Assembly: GCA_007922195.1 (NCBI GenBank) | Contig: ML681971.1 | Location: 24,938,948-25,002,947 of the forward strand | Direction of reading: 5' to 3' | Length of the DNA stretch: 64,000 nucleotides | Origin: Podocnemis expansa | Lineage: Eukaryota; Chordata; Testudines; Podocnemididae | In this document: piece after piece, positions 23,991 to 36,669 of the stretch | Position numbering within the stretch: position 1 is the stretch's first letter | How the letters are laid out: each line of letters starts with the position of its first letter | Notes under the pieces: model-generated | The model's input: the letters and a program-made list of their open reading frames with translations, nothing else | Told to the model about the DNA's origin: nothing | The model's database searches: none | Position numbers and translations under genes: made by a program

Positions 23991-26900
23991 CTTCATAGAA
24001 AGCCACACACACAAATAACTGTGTAACTCTACAAGAGTCTTTGATTTCTGAAACAGCATGTGATTTGCGTGATAGATTAAACAGGGAACACATCATTTTT
24101 TAATAAAAATAATAGCTTTTGTAAGTACAAACATTAACTGAAGTATAAACATAATGTTGTGAAGTATACAAACATTAATTATACTGTGCGACTGTGTGTA
24201 CTGCACATTATTTAAAACTGTATCCTTTTACCCTCTCTGTGTGTTGGTTTTTAATATCTACAAATGGTTTTCTTTCTCGATGTGACTTTGACTTCCCAGC
24301 TGGAACTTTAAACCTTGTCACTCAGATCAAGAGGTCAGTCAGTATCAATCTTCAGAGAAATCATTCAGGCTACAGATAATTTTCAGTGCTTTTAACATCT
24401 TATGTTCTCTTTGGCAAAACTGAACAAGGAGCTAGTTATAGAATTTTCCTTCAATGACTAGTATTGCTGTACTTACAGGTCTCATCATTTTGAAGTCTTT
24501 TGGACTTTTTCCTTTGGGACTTTTAGAGAATAGATTTTTAAAAAATTAAAGATAGGATGTGAAGTATAAGTGAGATACAAACCCGTGTATGTAAACGCCC
24601 TTTCACAGCTGGGTTTTTGGCAAAGTGTCATTCCTGCTGTTAAACATGGTGACCTTGCTGTCTATGATTTACTAACTGTTTTACAAACATTTCCTCACTC
24701 TGTGAGGTTTGATATGTTCTCTACCCTCAACAGCTCAATAGAGTCACTCAACCACTGAGCCAAACCTGGCTTTGTTTACAGCTTTTCCGGAAATTTTCAC
24801 AGAGAAAAATTTCTCCTCTTCTAATGTTTTAAGTCAACACTTTCTTCAGTTTATTTGTGCAAAACAGCATTGGGGTACAAGGTATCCTGTGGTATCCAAT
24901 TGGGAATTACTGCCTTTCTAAAAATAAAATGAGGGTCATGTGAATTAGTACAGAAAGATCTAGAGCTACCAAATTTTACAGGGCCTTTTCATTTGATAGT
25001 ATTTTTTTCCACCCTTGGATTTTTCTAAACTTTTTTCCCACATCAGTTTCTATAATAGATCATAATGTAAAATGGTGAAACACAGGAAAATCATACTTCG
25101 AACAGAATTATCAATGTTAAAAATAGCTAAATCTCTTTTCCCAGAGTGCATTCTTTCTTATAAAAGTTTTGTTTAGCATGTGTATCTTATTAAACGTATC
25201 CAAAGAGTAAAATAACGTTTAAGTGATAGAATTAAGGCTAGGTTCAGTACTGGAATGGCTACGGTACCTTAAAGTTTCATTGACTTCATTGTGAGCTTTA
25301 AGTGTGGAGTGGAGGAAAATCAACATGAAAAAGATGAGAAAATAGCATTCTGTGTCATTGGTAAAATATTTGCATTGACTGAGTGTAAGCTTAGTTCAAG
25401 TCAGGACCAAATTTCAACATTTCCAGCTTTTTTCAGGGCACTCTGGATTTTGTTTATGCACCCAAACTGATATGAAACCTATTGAAATTTGAGCTAGATT
25501 AAACACTGTGGTGTATTACTGACTAAGGACCTCAACCTGCAGATCCTAAAACACATGAGAAACTTCAATCATGACAGTTAATTCCATTTAATTTAAAGGA
25601 AGTTTGACCTGAGTTAACTCTTCTAGGTAAGGTATACAGTATGTAACCTCACATATACACATTTTTAATGTGATATCAAAATTTTATATGTAATTTGTTA
25701 TTTCTTTAACATTTTATTCTTATGGGTTCTGAGGTATTACAAGAATAAAATTGTTTGTAATGATTTTTCTATGCTTAATAATAGGCACAGACACCACAAG
25801 GTGGCTTGAGTAGGACTTCTTGTGTGAGTAATTGAGAACAAGAGCTGGCCTGTTCTCATGCCTTTAGAAGCTCTGCATTTCATATAACTGTACCTCTGGA
25901 GATAGAATTGATCTAGAGAGTTCAGATCCAGCTCAGGTCTTTCCTAGCTAGCTAATCCTCCTTCTCTGTATTACACTGATATGGAATTAGCATGATTCAT
26001 ACAAGGCATATTCAGAGTCACATTTCTGGTAAACCTAGAGACTGATCTTAAAAATGCAGTTATAAACCTTTGTTTAAATTGGTCTTTTTATAGCATGATC
26101 TTACACTGCTACCAATTACATTAGTACTTAACATTGCAAGACATACAGTGGATGCCTACAGTAATTAGACAACATCCTATACTTGTCTATCATATTATAA
26201 ATGATAAAAATGATTATTTCTAACATTTAATAAGATTTCAAAATAAAAATGAGTTTTTTCTAAATAGTACACATTTGTAATAATGTTGCTATACCCCATG
26301 TATGCTCATGAAATAATTAAGTTTATTTCTAGTCCCAGTGCCTTAAAAATGGACTGTAGTTCCAAAAGATAAATACCCATCACATTATGGGGATCAGAAT
26401 ATTATACTATGTATTTTTCTCAAATAGTATTGTACTGATCAATATAGTCAGTCAGTGATATGCTATTCAAAATGTGTTTTCAAGGCTATTTAAATAATAA
26501 AAATGTAAGCATCTTCTTTACACTTAGAATTTTACACCGTTAAAGTAAACAGGTGAAATTTAAATGATCTACTAAGATGTTCAATTGAAAGAATGTAGGA
26601 AAATAAGGTGTGGACAAAGTACTTTCCTGCTAAAAGGGTCATACGCTAGCACAGAATGTTCATACTCAATGAATGAAAAAATTACAATGAAGAAATATAT
26701 TCCAAGAAATCTAAAGAGAATTGTAATTTTGCAACTTCCTTTTAAGTGCATTTAAGTTTAATGCTGTTAAAGAAAATACCAAAAATGGACTTACTCATTT
26801 TTTAGAAGAATCACTTAAAATACTAATGCATTGATGTGAATTTCTCTGTCAATATATCAAGTAGTTATGGCAGAATCTTTGCAATATTAAAAATGTTTCT

Positions 26901-27252
26901 AAATTGATAACTTGTTTTAAAATTACACAAATTATCTAAAAGCATACTTTTAATAGCTTAGTATATTATGTAATATTTAATATTTGTTTATTTCCAAGAA
27001 TTAATTAAAATTAGGAGTTGCAATTTCAGCAGCTCCTCGTTTCTTTTAGATATAAAAAATTGAAGCACTGCAGCCCAAATTCATTTGATTCCAATCCAGT
27101 ATAACCATTCAGAATCTCCAATCATGACAGGATAAGTTCTCCTGGACTTAAGGTGAAGACTTGAAATGCCCTCATCTTCGAATTTCCTATCATGCAGTTG
27201 CCTTGGAAGAAGAGACCATCTATATTTTTATGGGACATCTCTTCTGACTCTC
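23991..27252. other. no gene recognised; very AT-rich
   Basis: About 3.3 kb. Long stretches (for example 26160-27050) are close to pure A+T with no ORF. I see no repeat family or exon-like segment. Confidence 0.4.
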
Positions 27253-27448
27253 CAGTCTGGGCCAGCCCAACCATATTGGTGAACTAGGCAGTTGCCTGGG
27301 ATGCATGGCTTAAAGGACACCAAAGTAGATGGAAGTGAATTTTTTTCTCTATTAAAAAAATATTGTTGTCTTCTCTTATAACGTGGGGGATAGCGGGTGC
27401 CAAAGTCATTGTTCACCAAGGGCACCAAAATCCCTGGGCCGGCCCTGT
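27253..27448. mobile_element. short inverted-repeat element (GGGCCRGCCC ends)
   Basis: The left end CTGGGCCAGCCC and right end CTGGGCCGGCCC are the same palindrome-rich motif. Just inside them TTGGTGAACTAGGCA and, on the right, TTCACCAAGGGCACCAAA are mirrored. About 195 bp, non-coding. No clear target duplication, so the superfamily is left open. Confidence 0.5.
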
Positions 27449-29080
27449 GTCTGGTGCCGTGCAGTTTGCCTTAGAAACAATAACATTAGCTGTGAAGTAA
27501 CTCCCCATGCAACATTTCCAGCACTAGGCCCAGCCTGAAGTACTTTGAAAAAGTTACCTGCAGTCTTAGGAGAAAAGCTCTTTGCAACATGGGACTTTTA
27601 TGAAGGGAAGGTCATTCAATTGGATTGTCTTTGTAGATGCCCCTCCATGTTTGTGGAAGGAGAGAAGTAAGGTCCTTTATAAACAAATTCAAATCTTTAT
27701 TTTCCCCTCACCTGAGTCACAGAGTAATTCACTGTCAGAACCAAGATCTCATAGCAATGAAGACACTGCCAAAACCACAGTGCTTTCCAGAGAACTCATG
27801 CAGTTTTATATCTGACACCTTGGAGGGCTGTGATAGAAATTCCTGAAAGGGGCACATGTCATTGGGTTTAGGATTAGGTCCATGAGGGTGTAAAAGTGGG
27901 ACTGTCGAACTTAGTAGCCTAACAAGCAGAATGCAAGATATAATATCTCAGTGGGTATTTTGCATGTCATGCAAGAATGCTTGTGTATTTATCTTATTTC
28001 AGATAACTCACTTGATACCAAGTGTAGTAATTTTCAAGTGTGGTTTAATATTGCCATTTTAGCTACTGACTCAATAGCAGTACTCAGTAGTACTACATTT
28101 CTTTAGTAAATCAGTATTAATGAAACTGATGAGCATGGTTACAGCACAGTGTATGTACATAGAGCAATATCAGTTCCCTGGTTGTTAGAAAGCAAAGGAA
28201 ATGTGACACTTTTGTATTAGTAGCATAGAATTTTCTTGCACTAGATAGATGCATCTGAGATCACCTGGTAGCTATTTCAGTTTTCTATAAACAGTGCTAA
28301 GGCCTGGAGAGTAAATAACCACTGTGTGGTACAAAAATGTCTGGAAGGCAATAAAATACTAAGAGTTTGCTGAGGCTCCCAAACATAACTTGGCAGTCAG
28401 GTGTTGTTTTGAGAGCTCCCCTAACATCTGCCTGTGAACCCATGGAGACTTATGAATTTAGGCTCTTATCTTATAAAATCCATTCCTTTTAGAAATAACA
28501 GTGCCAAGAGTGGAAGAGGAAGAGACATTATTCATTGATCTTCACTTTTTCCCCAGTCAAAAGATATATATATATATATATAAAACAATGCCTCGTTTTC
28601 TCATTCCTGCCCCAAGACTGACATTCATTCCCTAGGGAAGAAACCTTTTAAAAAAAAAGAAAAAGGAAAAAAAATGCTGGTAGAAAACATACTGACAGTG
28701 CATGCATTGGGGCACTACATTGCCCAGTCAAACATTCTACAGAATTTAGGGTAGAAATGCTGTTTCTTTCATTTCAACAAACCAGTTAGGAATTGCAGCT
28801 TTCCCTCACATGTTTATCAAGGAGGACAGTATTTTGTGACCGACTGGTATAAACCAGACAGAATGAGGTATTTTAATTTGTTAAACTTTTTGCATGTACA
28901 CTGAGAAAGCTTGTTGTGCTGTGGCCTGAGCATAGGAAAATGACAAACAGCTTTCTGTGTTCATCCTATGGAACATTCAGGAATTACTACAAGACATTTA
29001 GGACACAACTTGTTCTGATTTCCAATTAAGTAAATGAAAATGTCCTGGTTTTCAATGAGAGCAAGATCAGGACCATTGTT
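27449..29080. other. no gene recognised; (TA)n tract inside
   Basis: About 1.6 kb, AT-rich, with a (TA)n run at 28564-28582. Short overlapping ORFs near 27582-27846 have no recognisable motif. Confidence 0.4.
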
Positions 29081-29086
29081 CATATG

Positions 29087-29604
29087 ACAGAGGCATTGCT
29101 GGCGCTGGGCACCCCGGGGCACGTGCCCCGAACCCCAGTGCCAGTGCCCCAGATCTCCAGCCCCATCGGGCCGGAGATCTGGGGCCCAGCCACTGGCGGC
29201 CATGGCAGCCCCGTCCCCAGCCAGGGATCCGGGGCCTGGCCTTCCGCGGCTGCGGCGGCCCTGTCCCCGGCTGGGGATGTGGGACCCAGCCTCCTGCGGC
29301 CACTTCTGGCCTCGTCTCCTGCCAGGGATCTGGGGCCTGGCCACCTGTGGCTGTGGTGGGCAATCCAGGGCCCGGCCGCGTGCGCTGGCTGCAGCCCCAT
29401 CCCCGCCAGCCAGTGATGCAGGGACCCCGCCAGCCGCAGCCGCTTCCGGCCCTGGCCCCGGCCCCGGCCCAGGCCAGGCATGCGGGGCCTAGCCGCCCGC
29501 AGTGGTGCCTGGCCTTGGCCCTGGCCAGGGGGCAGGGCCTGCGGGCTGGGACCGGGGCCTGGGCCCCTGTCCCGGGTCCATCCCCTGGCCAGCAATGCCC
29601 CTGT
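29087..29604. mobile_element. GC-rich inverted-repeat element
   Basis: A 518-bp GC-rich block in AT-rich surroundings. It starts ACAGAGGCATTGCTGG and ends CCAGCAATGCCCCTGT, a 16-bp terminal inverted repeat with one mismatch. CATATG sits outside both ends (29081-29086 and 29605-29610). Because CATATG is itself palindromic, it may be target duplication or part of the inverted repeat. The ORFs of up to 175 codons in several frames here are Pro/Gly/Ala-rich low-complexity products of base composition, not genes. The next element (35353-35745) shares the GCTGGCGC and GGGGCACGTGCCC words. Confidence 0.75.
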
Positions 29605-29795
29605 CATATGGCAATTTTATTTTTGGTTTTTATTGGATTTGACATACTGGACTTTATGACAACCAGCAAATCTCATCATACATTCCAGAACTGCTGTCAG
29701 CATGTTGTAAATTGGGCAAAAGAACAGGGATTAATTGCCATAAAATAAGAAACAGTAAACTGTAATTTAGCAACCATATGAAGCTTGGTATTGCA

Positions 29796-29965
29796 TTTTT
29801 ACGGATGCTTTGAAGAAGGGGTACTTACAGAATGGGATGAAAATAAATGTAGGGGAGTGTGAGACATGGGATCAGGTCATACTGCAACAGCAAAGCAGAG
29901 CATTTGTAAGGATTCAAACTCTAGGAAACAGCACATGGAGGGTGAAGTCAAATTACCAAATTTTC
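29796..29965 (-). mobile_element. Penelope 3' UTR fragment
   Basis: GGATGCTTTGAAGAAGGGG, ACAGAATGGGATGAAAATAA and AACAGCACATGGAGG match, in order, the segment at about 50010-50165 of the large Penelope copy. It covers UTR upstream of the terminal tail, without the tail itself. Confidence 0.82.
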
Positions 29966-32900
29966 TCTTTCTCTCTTTTTTTGCCTTTGCTTGGGGTTCA
30001 TGTCTTTTGTGCAGCTAAAAACTTAACTTTGTGGCACAACAAAATTGATGAAGGAATTGTAATGTGTTTAATGTTCTTAAAAGAAGACAAAAATATAGTC
30101 CCGTTTATAAAGTAGGTTAGATGCCCACAAATCAAGAAAGCAGGTATGAATCTTAAGTGCAGATTCCTTCTGGAGATAATTCAGGATGAATTCACTGCCA
30201 GACAAGGGAAAAAAGGGTATACTTATCCATCTCTTCCTGCTAGAAACACTGAAGGCCCTGAAGGGGTTGAATACAAACTACAGTCGGCTCACCAATGCTT
30301 TCAGCATGCTTGTGGTTCAAGTATATGATATAAGTATCGTAGAGTGGTTTTGTTGCTATGGGAAAAGTGCTAAAAAAGGCTGTATCTCTTGTAGAGCTCA
30401 GATCCTTTGGGTATGCAACGTACAATTTCTTCTAAGGACACTCAGAATTATACCTCTGATTCTAAATTGCTTAAACGTTGTAACATATGGTCTTGTGTTC
30501 TCTTTGCTAAGAAACAACTGTCTGTAGCCAAGCTGCCAAATTCAAACTGTCTCTGTGTAAAAAGGGGGTCTGAAGCAGCCCACCAGAAATATTGAAAGTG
30601 TTTTTAACAGAAAGCAAACCTGAAGATATTAATGATACTTAATCCTGTGTCATGTACCAATAACAGATAATTAAATGTTAATAGTGGTGATGATTTTCAA
30701 TTAAAAAGGAACTGCTTGTGTCATCTTGCTTTCTTCCTTGGGCCGGGTTCGCACAGCTGTCACTTATTGTGTTCTCTTTTACAGTAATCATTTTAATAAA
30801 ATGCAATTATCTGCATAATTAATTTCTTTGACTGCTCTGCTGTGTCCTCCTTTTAGAGAGGCCAGAATGTCAAAGATCAAGTAGACGGGGGGAAATAAAA
30901 ATTCACATTGTGAATGGATATAAAAAAAAATACTTGGAATTTCATTGCATTAGTTTCTATTTATCTCAAATGTCAAGGGCAGTGTAAAATGTATTTTTAA
31001 AATGTGTTTTTGTATGGTTTGAGCCCATTCTTGGCGTGGTTGTGAATCAAGAGGGGCCATTGTTCTTTGAAAGAGTTTGAGGGGGTTTCTTTGTACAAAG
31101 TGACAAAAAGAAGGCTTGGAGTACTGGGCTACCATTGTTCCTGTGCGGCGCTGTAAAATTTGATTTGAAATTAGGACCTCGGGGCAGGCCCTTCAATAGC
31201 CAGATTTTATTTTCTGCCAGCATTTTAATCACTCTTGGGTTTAAAGTGGACGACCAGCATAATGCCTCTATGTTTAATAGAACAGCTAATATCTTGAAGG
31301 CCAGTTAACTGAATTCAGGGATCTGTCATCTGCCCAACATTAGTCTTTTCTGTTTCCTGTCTATTTCTGAAGATAGCTCTCCATTCCAGCCAGCTTTCAA
31401 GGCAGAACAGCTTTTTTGTTTTCTGAATTTCTTCATTGTAGCAACTTTTCTTCTGTCTATTAAAGAAGTTGAGTAGCCATGTTGCATTACAAACATGGTT
31501 CAAGTCTTAGTGCTGGCAGTAGCTGTTAGAGTGTTTTTAATAAGACAGCTGACTCTTTCCATAGATCAGGGAATTACATTTCAGAGATGTGGAATGAGAG
31601 GAAGAGAAAACTGATATGCTGACCTAAGCCTTACACACCTCATCTGGATTACCCTTGTAGAGATGTGTGAGGAAGAAAACAAGTAAAAATGGGTGAAAAA
31701 TTACAAACAAAAGAGCTTATGAAAATCTGATGACCATGTCCCAGGTCTTAAGTGAAAGGTAGTATCAGACAATGGTACATTTTAGAGTAATTTAGCAAAA
31801 TTGTGGTTTAAATGTTTTGCAGATACATACTGTACTTGGATTATGTGAGGAATATGAGCCCATCCAAACTTTATTCTTGGACATTCGTTACTGCTGCAGA
31901 TAATAAGATAGTACGCTAGTGGCTTAGGGTTTTTTTTTAAGTAAGTTAGCTTTACTGAGTACTGTAAAGTCCTGAAATTGCAAAGATCAGTGAGATACAC
32001 CCAGTTGGCATAGGTGGGGTGAGGTGGGAACTGTAATTGTGGAATAGATCTGATTCTGAGAGTTCATAAAAGAAGTTTAGTGAATTGTGGTTAACAAATG
32101 TGAAGTTCTTGTGTATACAGATTTTTCTCTCTGATGGTGGAGGTCTTCCTTTACTGCCATCTATCAAAAGCTGTGCTGAACAGCAAAAATCAAGCCTAAT
32201 CACTTTTCCTTTAACCAGATTTAACTTTCAACTCTTCTGCCCCTTTGCATGGTTTTGTCCATGGCATGCTTCTGGTACACTAGGAGGCCTGAAATATAGG
32301 GATCCTTTGGCAGATCGTGAGCATTATATTATGGGATGATACCCCAGCAGCTGACTGCAGAAAGGAGCAATATAATGCAGATTGTACTTTTTAAAAATTC
32401 TGTAATTTAAAGAGTTTTCTGCTGCTGGGTTGTAAGACCTAAAGGTTGGAATCCATGTTTATTGGATGGTTTGGTTCACCCATTCGTAGTCCCATGTCAT
32501 TGTCCACTGAATAATTAGTCTCTACAATGGGACTAAAAAGAAGGGTACCAATTATGATGGAGGTATTTAAGAATGGGATGTAGACCACCACTTAAACTCT
32601 CCTTGGATGGTAATGACTTCTAGCTAAATCTCAATTGATCTGATTTCAATCCAATGACATGGAATATAGGTTAAATACTCTCCAACAGAACCAGTTTTAT
32701 ACTGCTATCCATTAGAAGGGATTCCCAACAAGCAAAAGATTATGATTCTAATCAGGTTTTAGGTAACCAGAAGTAAAATGGTTTTCAAGCACACACACAC
32801 ATTGTGCTAATTTGCTTCATCCATCACACGGTTTCTTCCATTTTCCATGTTTGTACTTATTTGACCAAATCTAGTATCTGCACTACACTTTTCCCAACTC

Positions 32901-34448
32901 AGATACAGAGTGAAAGTGACTAAGGAAGGATGGAGTACAGTGAGAGGTTGACATGTTCAGTATCTATAGCACAGCTTTTCATTCACTTTCAAATGTAGCT
33001 GTGTGGGCGTCTGCATAATGTGGGAAACTCATTTCATTGAAGAATCTGAATATTTTGTAAGGAAGCGAATAATCTTTTCTGTAACACTGAAATAAAGAAC
33101 AAATGAACTATTCTCAGCACATACTGAAGCATTATTGTCTCCAGTCATTTTACAAAACTCCATAGAAAAAATATTCCAAACTTGACAGATTCATATCCTA
33201 ACACTTTTGCTTGTTCATCAGGGAACTGTGTGGTTTAGACAGCAGAGATCAATTAAAGCAATACCAGTTAAAGGAGCCAGTCTGTTTTAAACTGTCTTGT
33301 CAATACATGAAGCTACACATTTTTAAGCATAGACTAGAACTTTCTAAAATAAATATGTTTAGAGAAATAATTCTGTTAAAAAGAATTTCTAAAAGGTTAA
33401 ATATATTAGAAGGGCTGGATGAAACCAGAAATCTGATCCATTTATTTTTCAAAATATAGGAAAGTTAATACGGTCTCTTGGGTTGTCTACAGCATCTTCA
33501 TTTGATATAGTTAAAACCTTGTGTAAATCAGTCTGATTATTTTAGAAATACCTACATTTATCACATTGTTGAAAGTAAATCAATTTTGAACTTTAATGCC
33601 ACAAAATGCAACAGACTATGTAGGTGCTACAGTTCATCACTAGGAAGGTCTGGGGCAAACAGAAAGTGTAGTTGAAATAGGTAACCCAGATTCCTCCAGG
33701 ATGTAAGAGATGTGCTCTTTGTGCACAGACCAACTCGCCTCCTTTTTTCATTTACCACCTCCGGCCTCCTGATTGGATTTCAGAGAAGAATCTTGTGAAA
33801 GTGAAGTCCCATGTGGGTCCTCTTTTGTTTAGTTTCCTTTTTGACTTTTCCTAGTGATAAATTGTTTGGTCACAGGCTCCCTGGTATTTTGAAACAACTC
33901 TACATGCATGAACCTGCTAAGAGAATAGCTGGTTTACATAATTAACCTAACAAATTTTCTGTGATTATGAACAATGGAGATTCTCTAAGAACAAGGACGG
34001 TGATGCTGTGCCATGCATGCAGGTGTGGAGGGGCCATGATAAGCCATCCTTCCCATTAAGTCTTCCAGTGGGTCGGAACCCATGAGCTGTGACAGTTGTG
34101 CTGGAGAAAATGAGCCAGTGAGGGAGTCAAGAGATCTGTATTTATAGATTTAGTGTTCCCATACTGCTGCATAAAGGGTCTGAGAGAAGTGGCAGCTAGT
34201 CTCCCAGTCCATAGGATGGTAACCCAGCTCTGTGGGCTGTCTGGGGGTCACTATGGAAGACAATTCCACATATCCTTGTAGCTCTCCACTCAAAGCCTGG
34301 ATTTGTTCCCTTTCAGGGAATACACTTATAAGAATACTTTTTTTTCCTGAAAATGAAATTTCACATTTATGACTATGCTCTTCTGTAAGAACTTTGTTCT
34401 CATTCGTTTTACCAAGAAGATAATGTCCTATCTGTTTGCTCTAGTGAT
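29966..34448. other. no gene recognised; possible conserved non-coding stretches
   Basis: About 4.5 kb without repeat signatures I recognise. ORFs near 29810-30595 overlap in several frames and have no motif. The stretch 30640-30880 holds homeodomain/POU-like words (TGCATAATTAATTTC near 30812) and is a candidate for a conserved non-coding element. That is a guess from composition only. Confidence 0.35.
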
Positions 34449-34665
34449 CTGAGCACAGGGCTTAGCAGCAGGGGCCCTAGAGTTCTAGATGTGGCTCTGC
34501 CACTCACATCAGTCTGATCTTCATAAGTGACTTTCTGTCTCATTTTTCCTATCTGTAATATTTACCTGTATCTCAGTGGTGTTAGGAAGATGAATTACTG
34601 TTTTCACCTCAGTTCAGTCATGTAAGGCATTACATAAGTGTTCAATGTTATTATCTATCTAGGGT
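34449..34665 (+). repeat. MIR-type SINE, 5'-truncated
   Basis: The order of words follows the mammalian-wide interspersed repeat: GAGCACAGGGCTTAG, TGTGGCTCTGCCACTCAC, then AAGTGACTTTCTGTCTCA, TTTTTCCTATCTGTAAT, and a GTGTTAGGAAGATGAATTA block. The tRNA-derived head is missing. It is a very old, non-coding insertion of the CORE-SINE group. Confidence 0.7.
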
Positions 34666-35352
34666 TTTCTGTACTGTCTCATTATTGGTGTGTGTGTACA
34701 CATTATATGTACATGTGTCTGTGTGTCATTTAAATCAACTAGCCTTATATTGATGAAACTTCCACAAAGTAAGAAGAATCTCCAAGGCAAGCCTGAGTAG
34801 ATAAGCCCTGTTCCAGCTAAAACATAATTAACTTTACACATCTCTTCATATAGTTCTTTCTAATCCACTCCAATGCTTGATTTAATTTTCTCTTTATGTA
34901 AACTCAAAGACCCAGCTTCACCAGACTGATTTCAAGGATTCACTGAGTATGAACTATTGCTTTCTTTATCCCTTCAGAGTTTTCTTACCAAACTCTCTTA
35001 AATCTGTTGAGGTGGGGGATATATTTAAGAAGTTATCGACATCAGGACTTGAAACAAGAGTCATGAAAGAATGGATCAGATAGTAAAAACTATAACCGTG
35101 CTAATATGAATGCTGTCAAAAAATATGAGCAGCATGTTAGATGGCATTTTTAATGTTGCGTGAGGGTCACATACTTGCTATTTCTATGCTGAAAATTAAT
35201 CAATATACATTGCTAATGCTGGGATGTCACACTATTTCACTTAAATCATCTAGATGCAAATAAATCAGTGGGATTCATGTGGTGTGGGTTTCGTGCCTTT
35301 TGGACTAAACAACATATATTTGAATGCATTCAGTGGATACTGTGTATAAATT
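34666..35352. other. no gene recognised
   Basis: About 0.7 kb, AT-rich, with a short GTGTGTGTACAC stretch near 34689. No supportable feature. Confidence 0.4.
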
Positions 35353-35745
35353 AGGGGTGTCGCTGGCGCCTGACATGCGGGGCACGTGCCCTGAGTCTTG
35401 GCACCAGTGCCCCGAGTGTCTGGGCCAGCCCGTCCCAGACTGGGGACCCTGGCTGGGGTGCTCTCAGCAGCGCCTGCCTCTCTCGCCCCAGCCCTGACTG
35501 GGGATTGAGGCCGGGAATCCTGCAGCAATGTCCACTTCTCCTGGCGCAGGATCGAGGCTGGACGCCCACAGCGGCACCCAACTCTCCCGGCTCCGAACCC
35601 AGCCAGAGATTTGGGGCCAGGCTGGAGGTGGCAGGAGCCCTGTGAACGATGGGACCAGGGCATCAGATTGTGGCCTGAGGGTGTGGCCAAGGGGGCAGGG
35701 CCTGGGCCACTGGCCTTGGTATTATTCTGGAGAAGTGACATTCCT
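35353..35745. mobile_element. GC-rich inverted-repeat element, relative of 29087-29604
   Basis: It starts AGGGGTGTCGCTGGCGCC, and its reverse-complemented right end starts AGGAATGTCACT, matching the left end apart from transitions. The body is GC-rich with GGGGCACGTGCCC near 35381 and a GGGGGCAGGGCCTG block near 35691, both also found in the 29-kb element. The ORF of 172 codons on the minus strand overruns the element and is compositional. Confidence 0.65.
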
Positions 35746-35931
35746 GGTTTAAATATATGCTTGTTACTGATAGTAAGGGCCAACTAAGAAATGGTACCAT
35801 GAGGACTAGTAGCCAACAAAACAATGCAATCGGTTCTAGCCTTATTCTAGGAAAGATAAGTAACATTTGTGATTGTTTTGAATTATCAGTCTCTGTTATG
35901 TGTCAACATGAGCACATTTTGTGTTCTGTCA

Positions 35932-36042
35932 AGTTCCAAAGGGGCAGCCATGTTAGTCTCGTAAAGCAAAAAAAGGAAGGAGTCTTGTGGCACTAAATAA
36001 ATCTGTTAGTCTTTAAGTGCCACAAGACTCCTTGCTTTTTTT
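35932..36042. mobile_element. foldback Penelope micro-insertion with 11-bp TSD
   Basis: A 111-bp insertion flanked by GTGTTCTGTCA (35921-35931) and GTGTTCTATCA (36043-36053), one mismatch. The left arm has the complete terminus (TTCCAAAGGGGCAGCC) in minus orientation through AGGAGTCTTGTGGCACT. The right arm is plus orientation (TCTGTTAGTCTTTAAGTGCC, ACAAGACTCCTTG) and lacks the terminus. The arms are nearly fully complementary. Confidence 0.9.
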
Positions 36043-36053
36043 GTGTTCTATCA

Positions 36054-36669
36054 GTTTGCATTGTTTTTGCTTTTTAGAACAAGTTTAAAAAACAGACAGT
36101 TGTCATCAGATTTTAGTAACTTACCCTTCTATAAACATACTGAGAACATTTTAAACTTGTTTTCTTATCAAAAAGAGGAATTCTGTCTTTTTCCACAGTA
36201 TTAGGTCTATGATATCAGAGGAGTTTATTGAATATTTTATTGACCGTCTGCTTGCCCTATGCTAACCTGCCTCACATCCTAAGTTTCTGTCTCTCAAGAG
36301 ATCCTATGTCAGATCTGATTAGGCAGCCAAGCATGAATTTTCCCTTCATATTTCCTGTGGATAAACTTCATCCCAGCAGGCAGACACTCTGCCCCCAGTG
36401 CATCATGGGAGTGTCCAGATTTTGAGCACAGAACAAGGCACATGAATGCATTTAAGGTGGTATAGACAAGTGTTTGCTTTACAGCAGAAGTATTTTCCCT
36501 TTGGAGCTTACATCAGCATTTTGTATAATTTTGCTTTACACAGATATAAAGGTATTGAGCAGGAAAATATCTTACTCTGCCAAGGTAATTACTTGACTTC
36601 TCATAGAACATAATCTTGAAGCACAAACTGTGAAGGGAAAGTACAACTTCTGCTTAAATTAGGTGATCA
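36054..36669. other. no gene recognised
   Basis: About 0.6 kb. An ORF near 36228-36425 has no motif. No repeat edge seen. Confidence 0.4.

Noticed and set aside
29067..29748. Overlapping ORFs of up to 175 codons in several frames
   Set aside because: Pro/Gly/Ala-rich translations in every frame of a GC-rich inverted-repeat element. No domain, and start and stop positions follow composition.
35265..35783. 172-codon minus-strand ORF
   Set aside because: Lies over the GC-rich element at 35353-35745 and runs past its edges. No motif.
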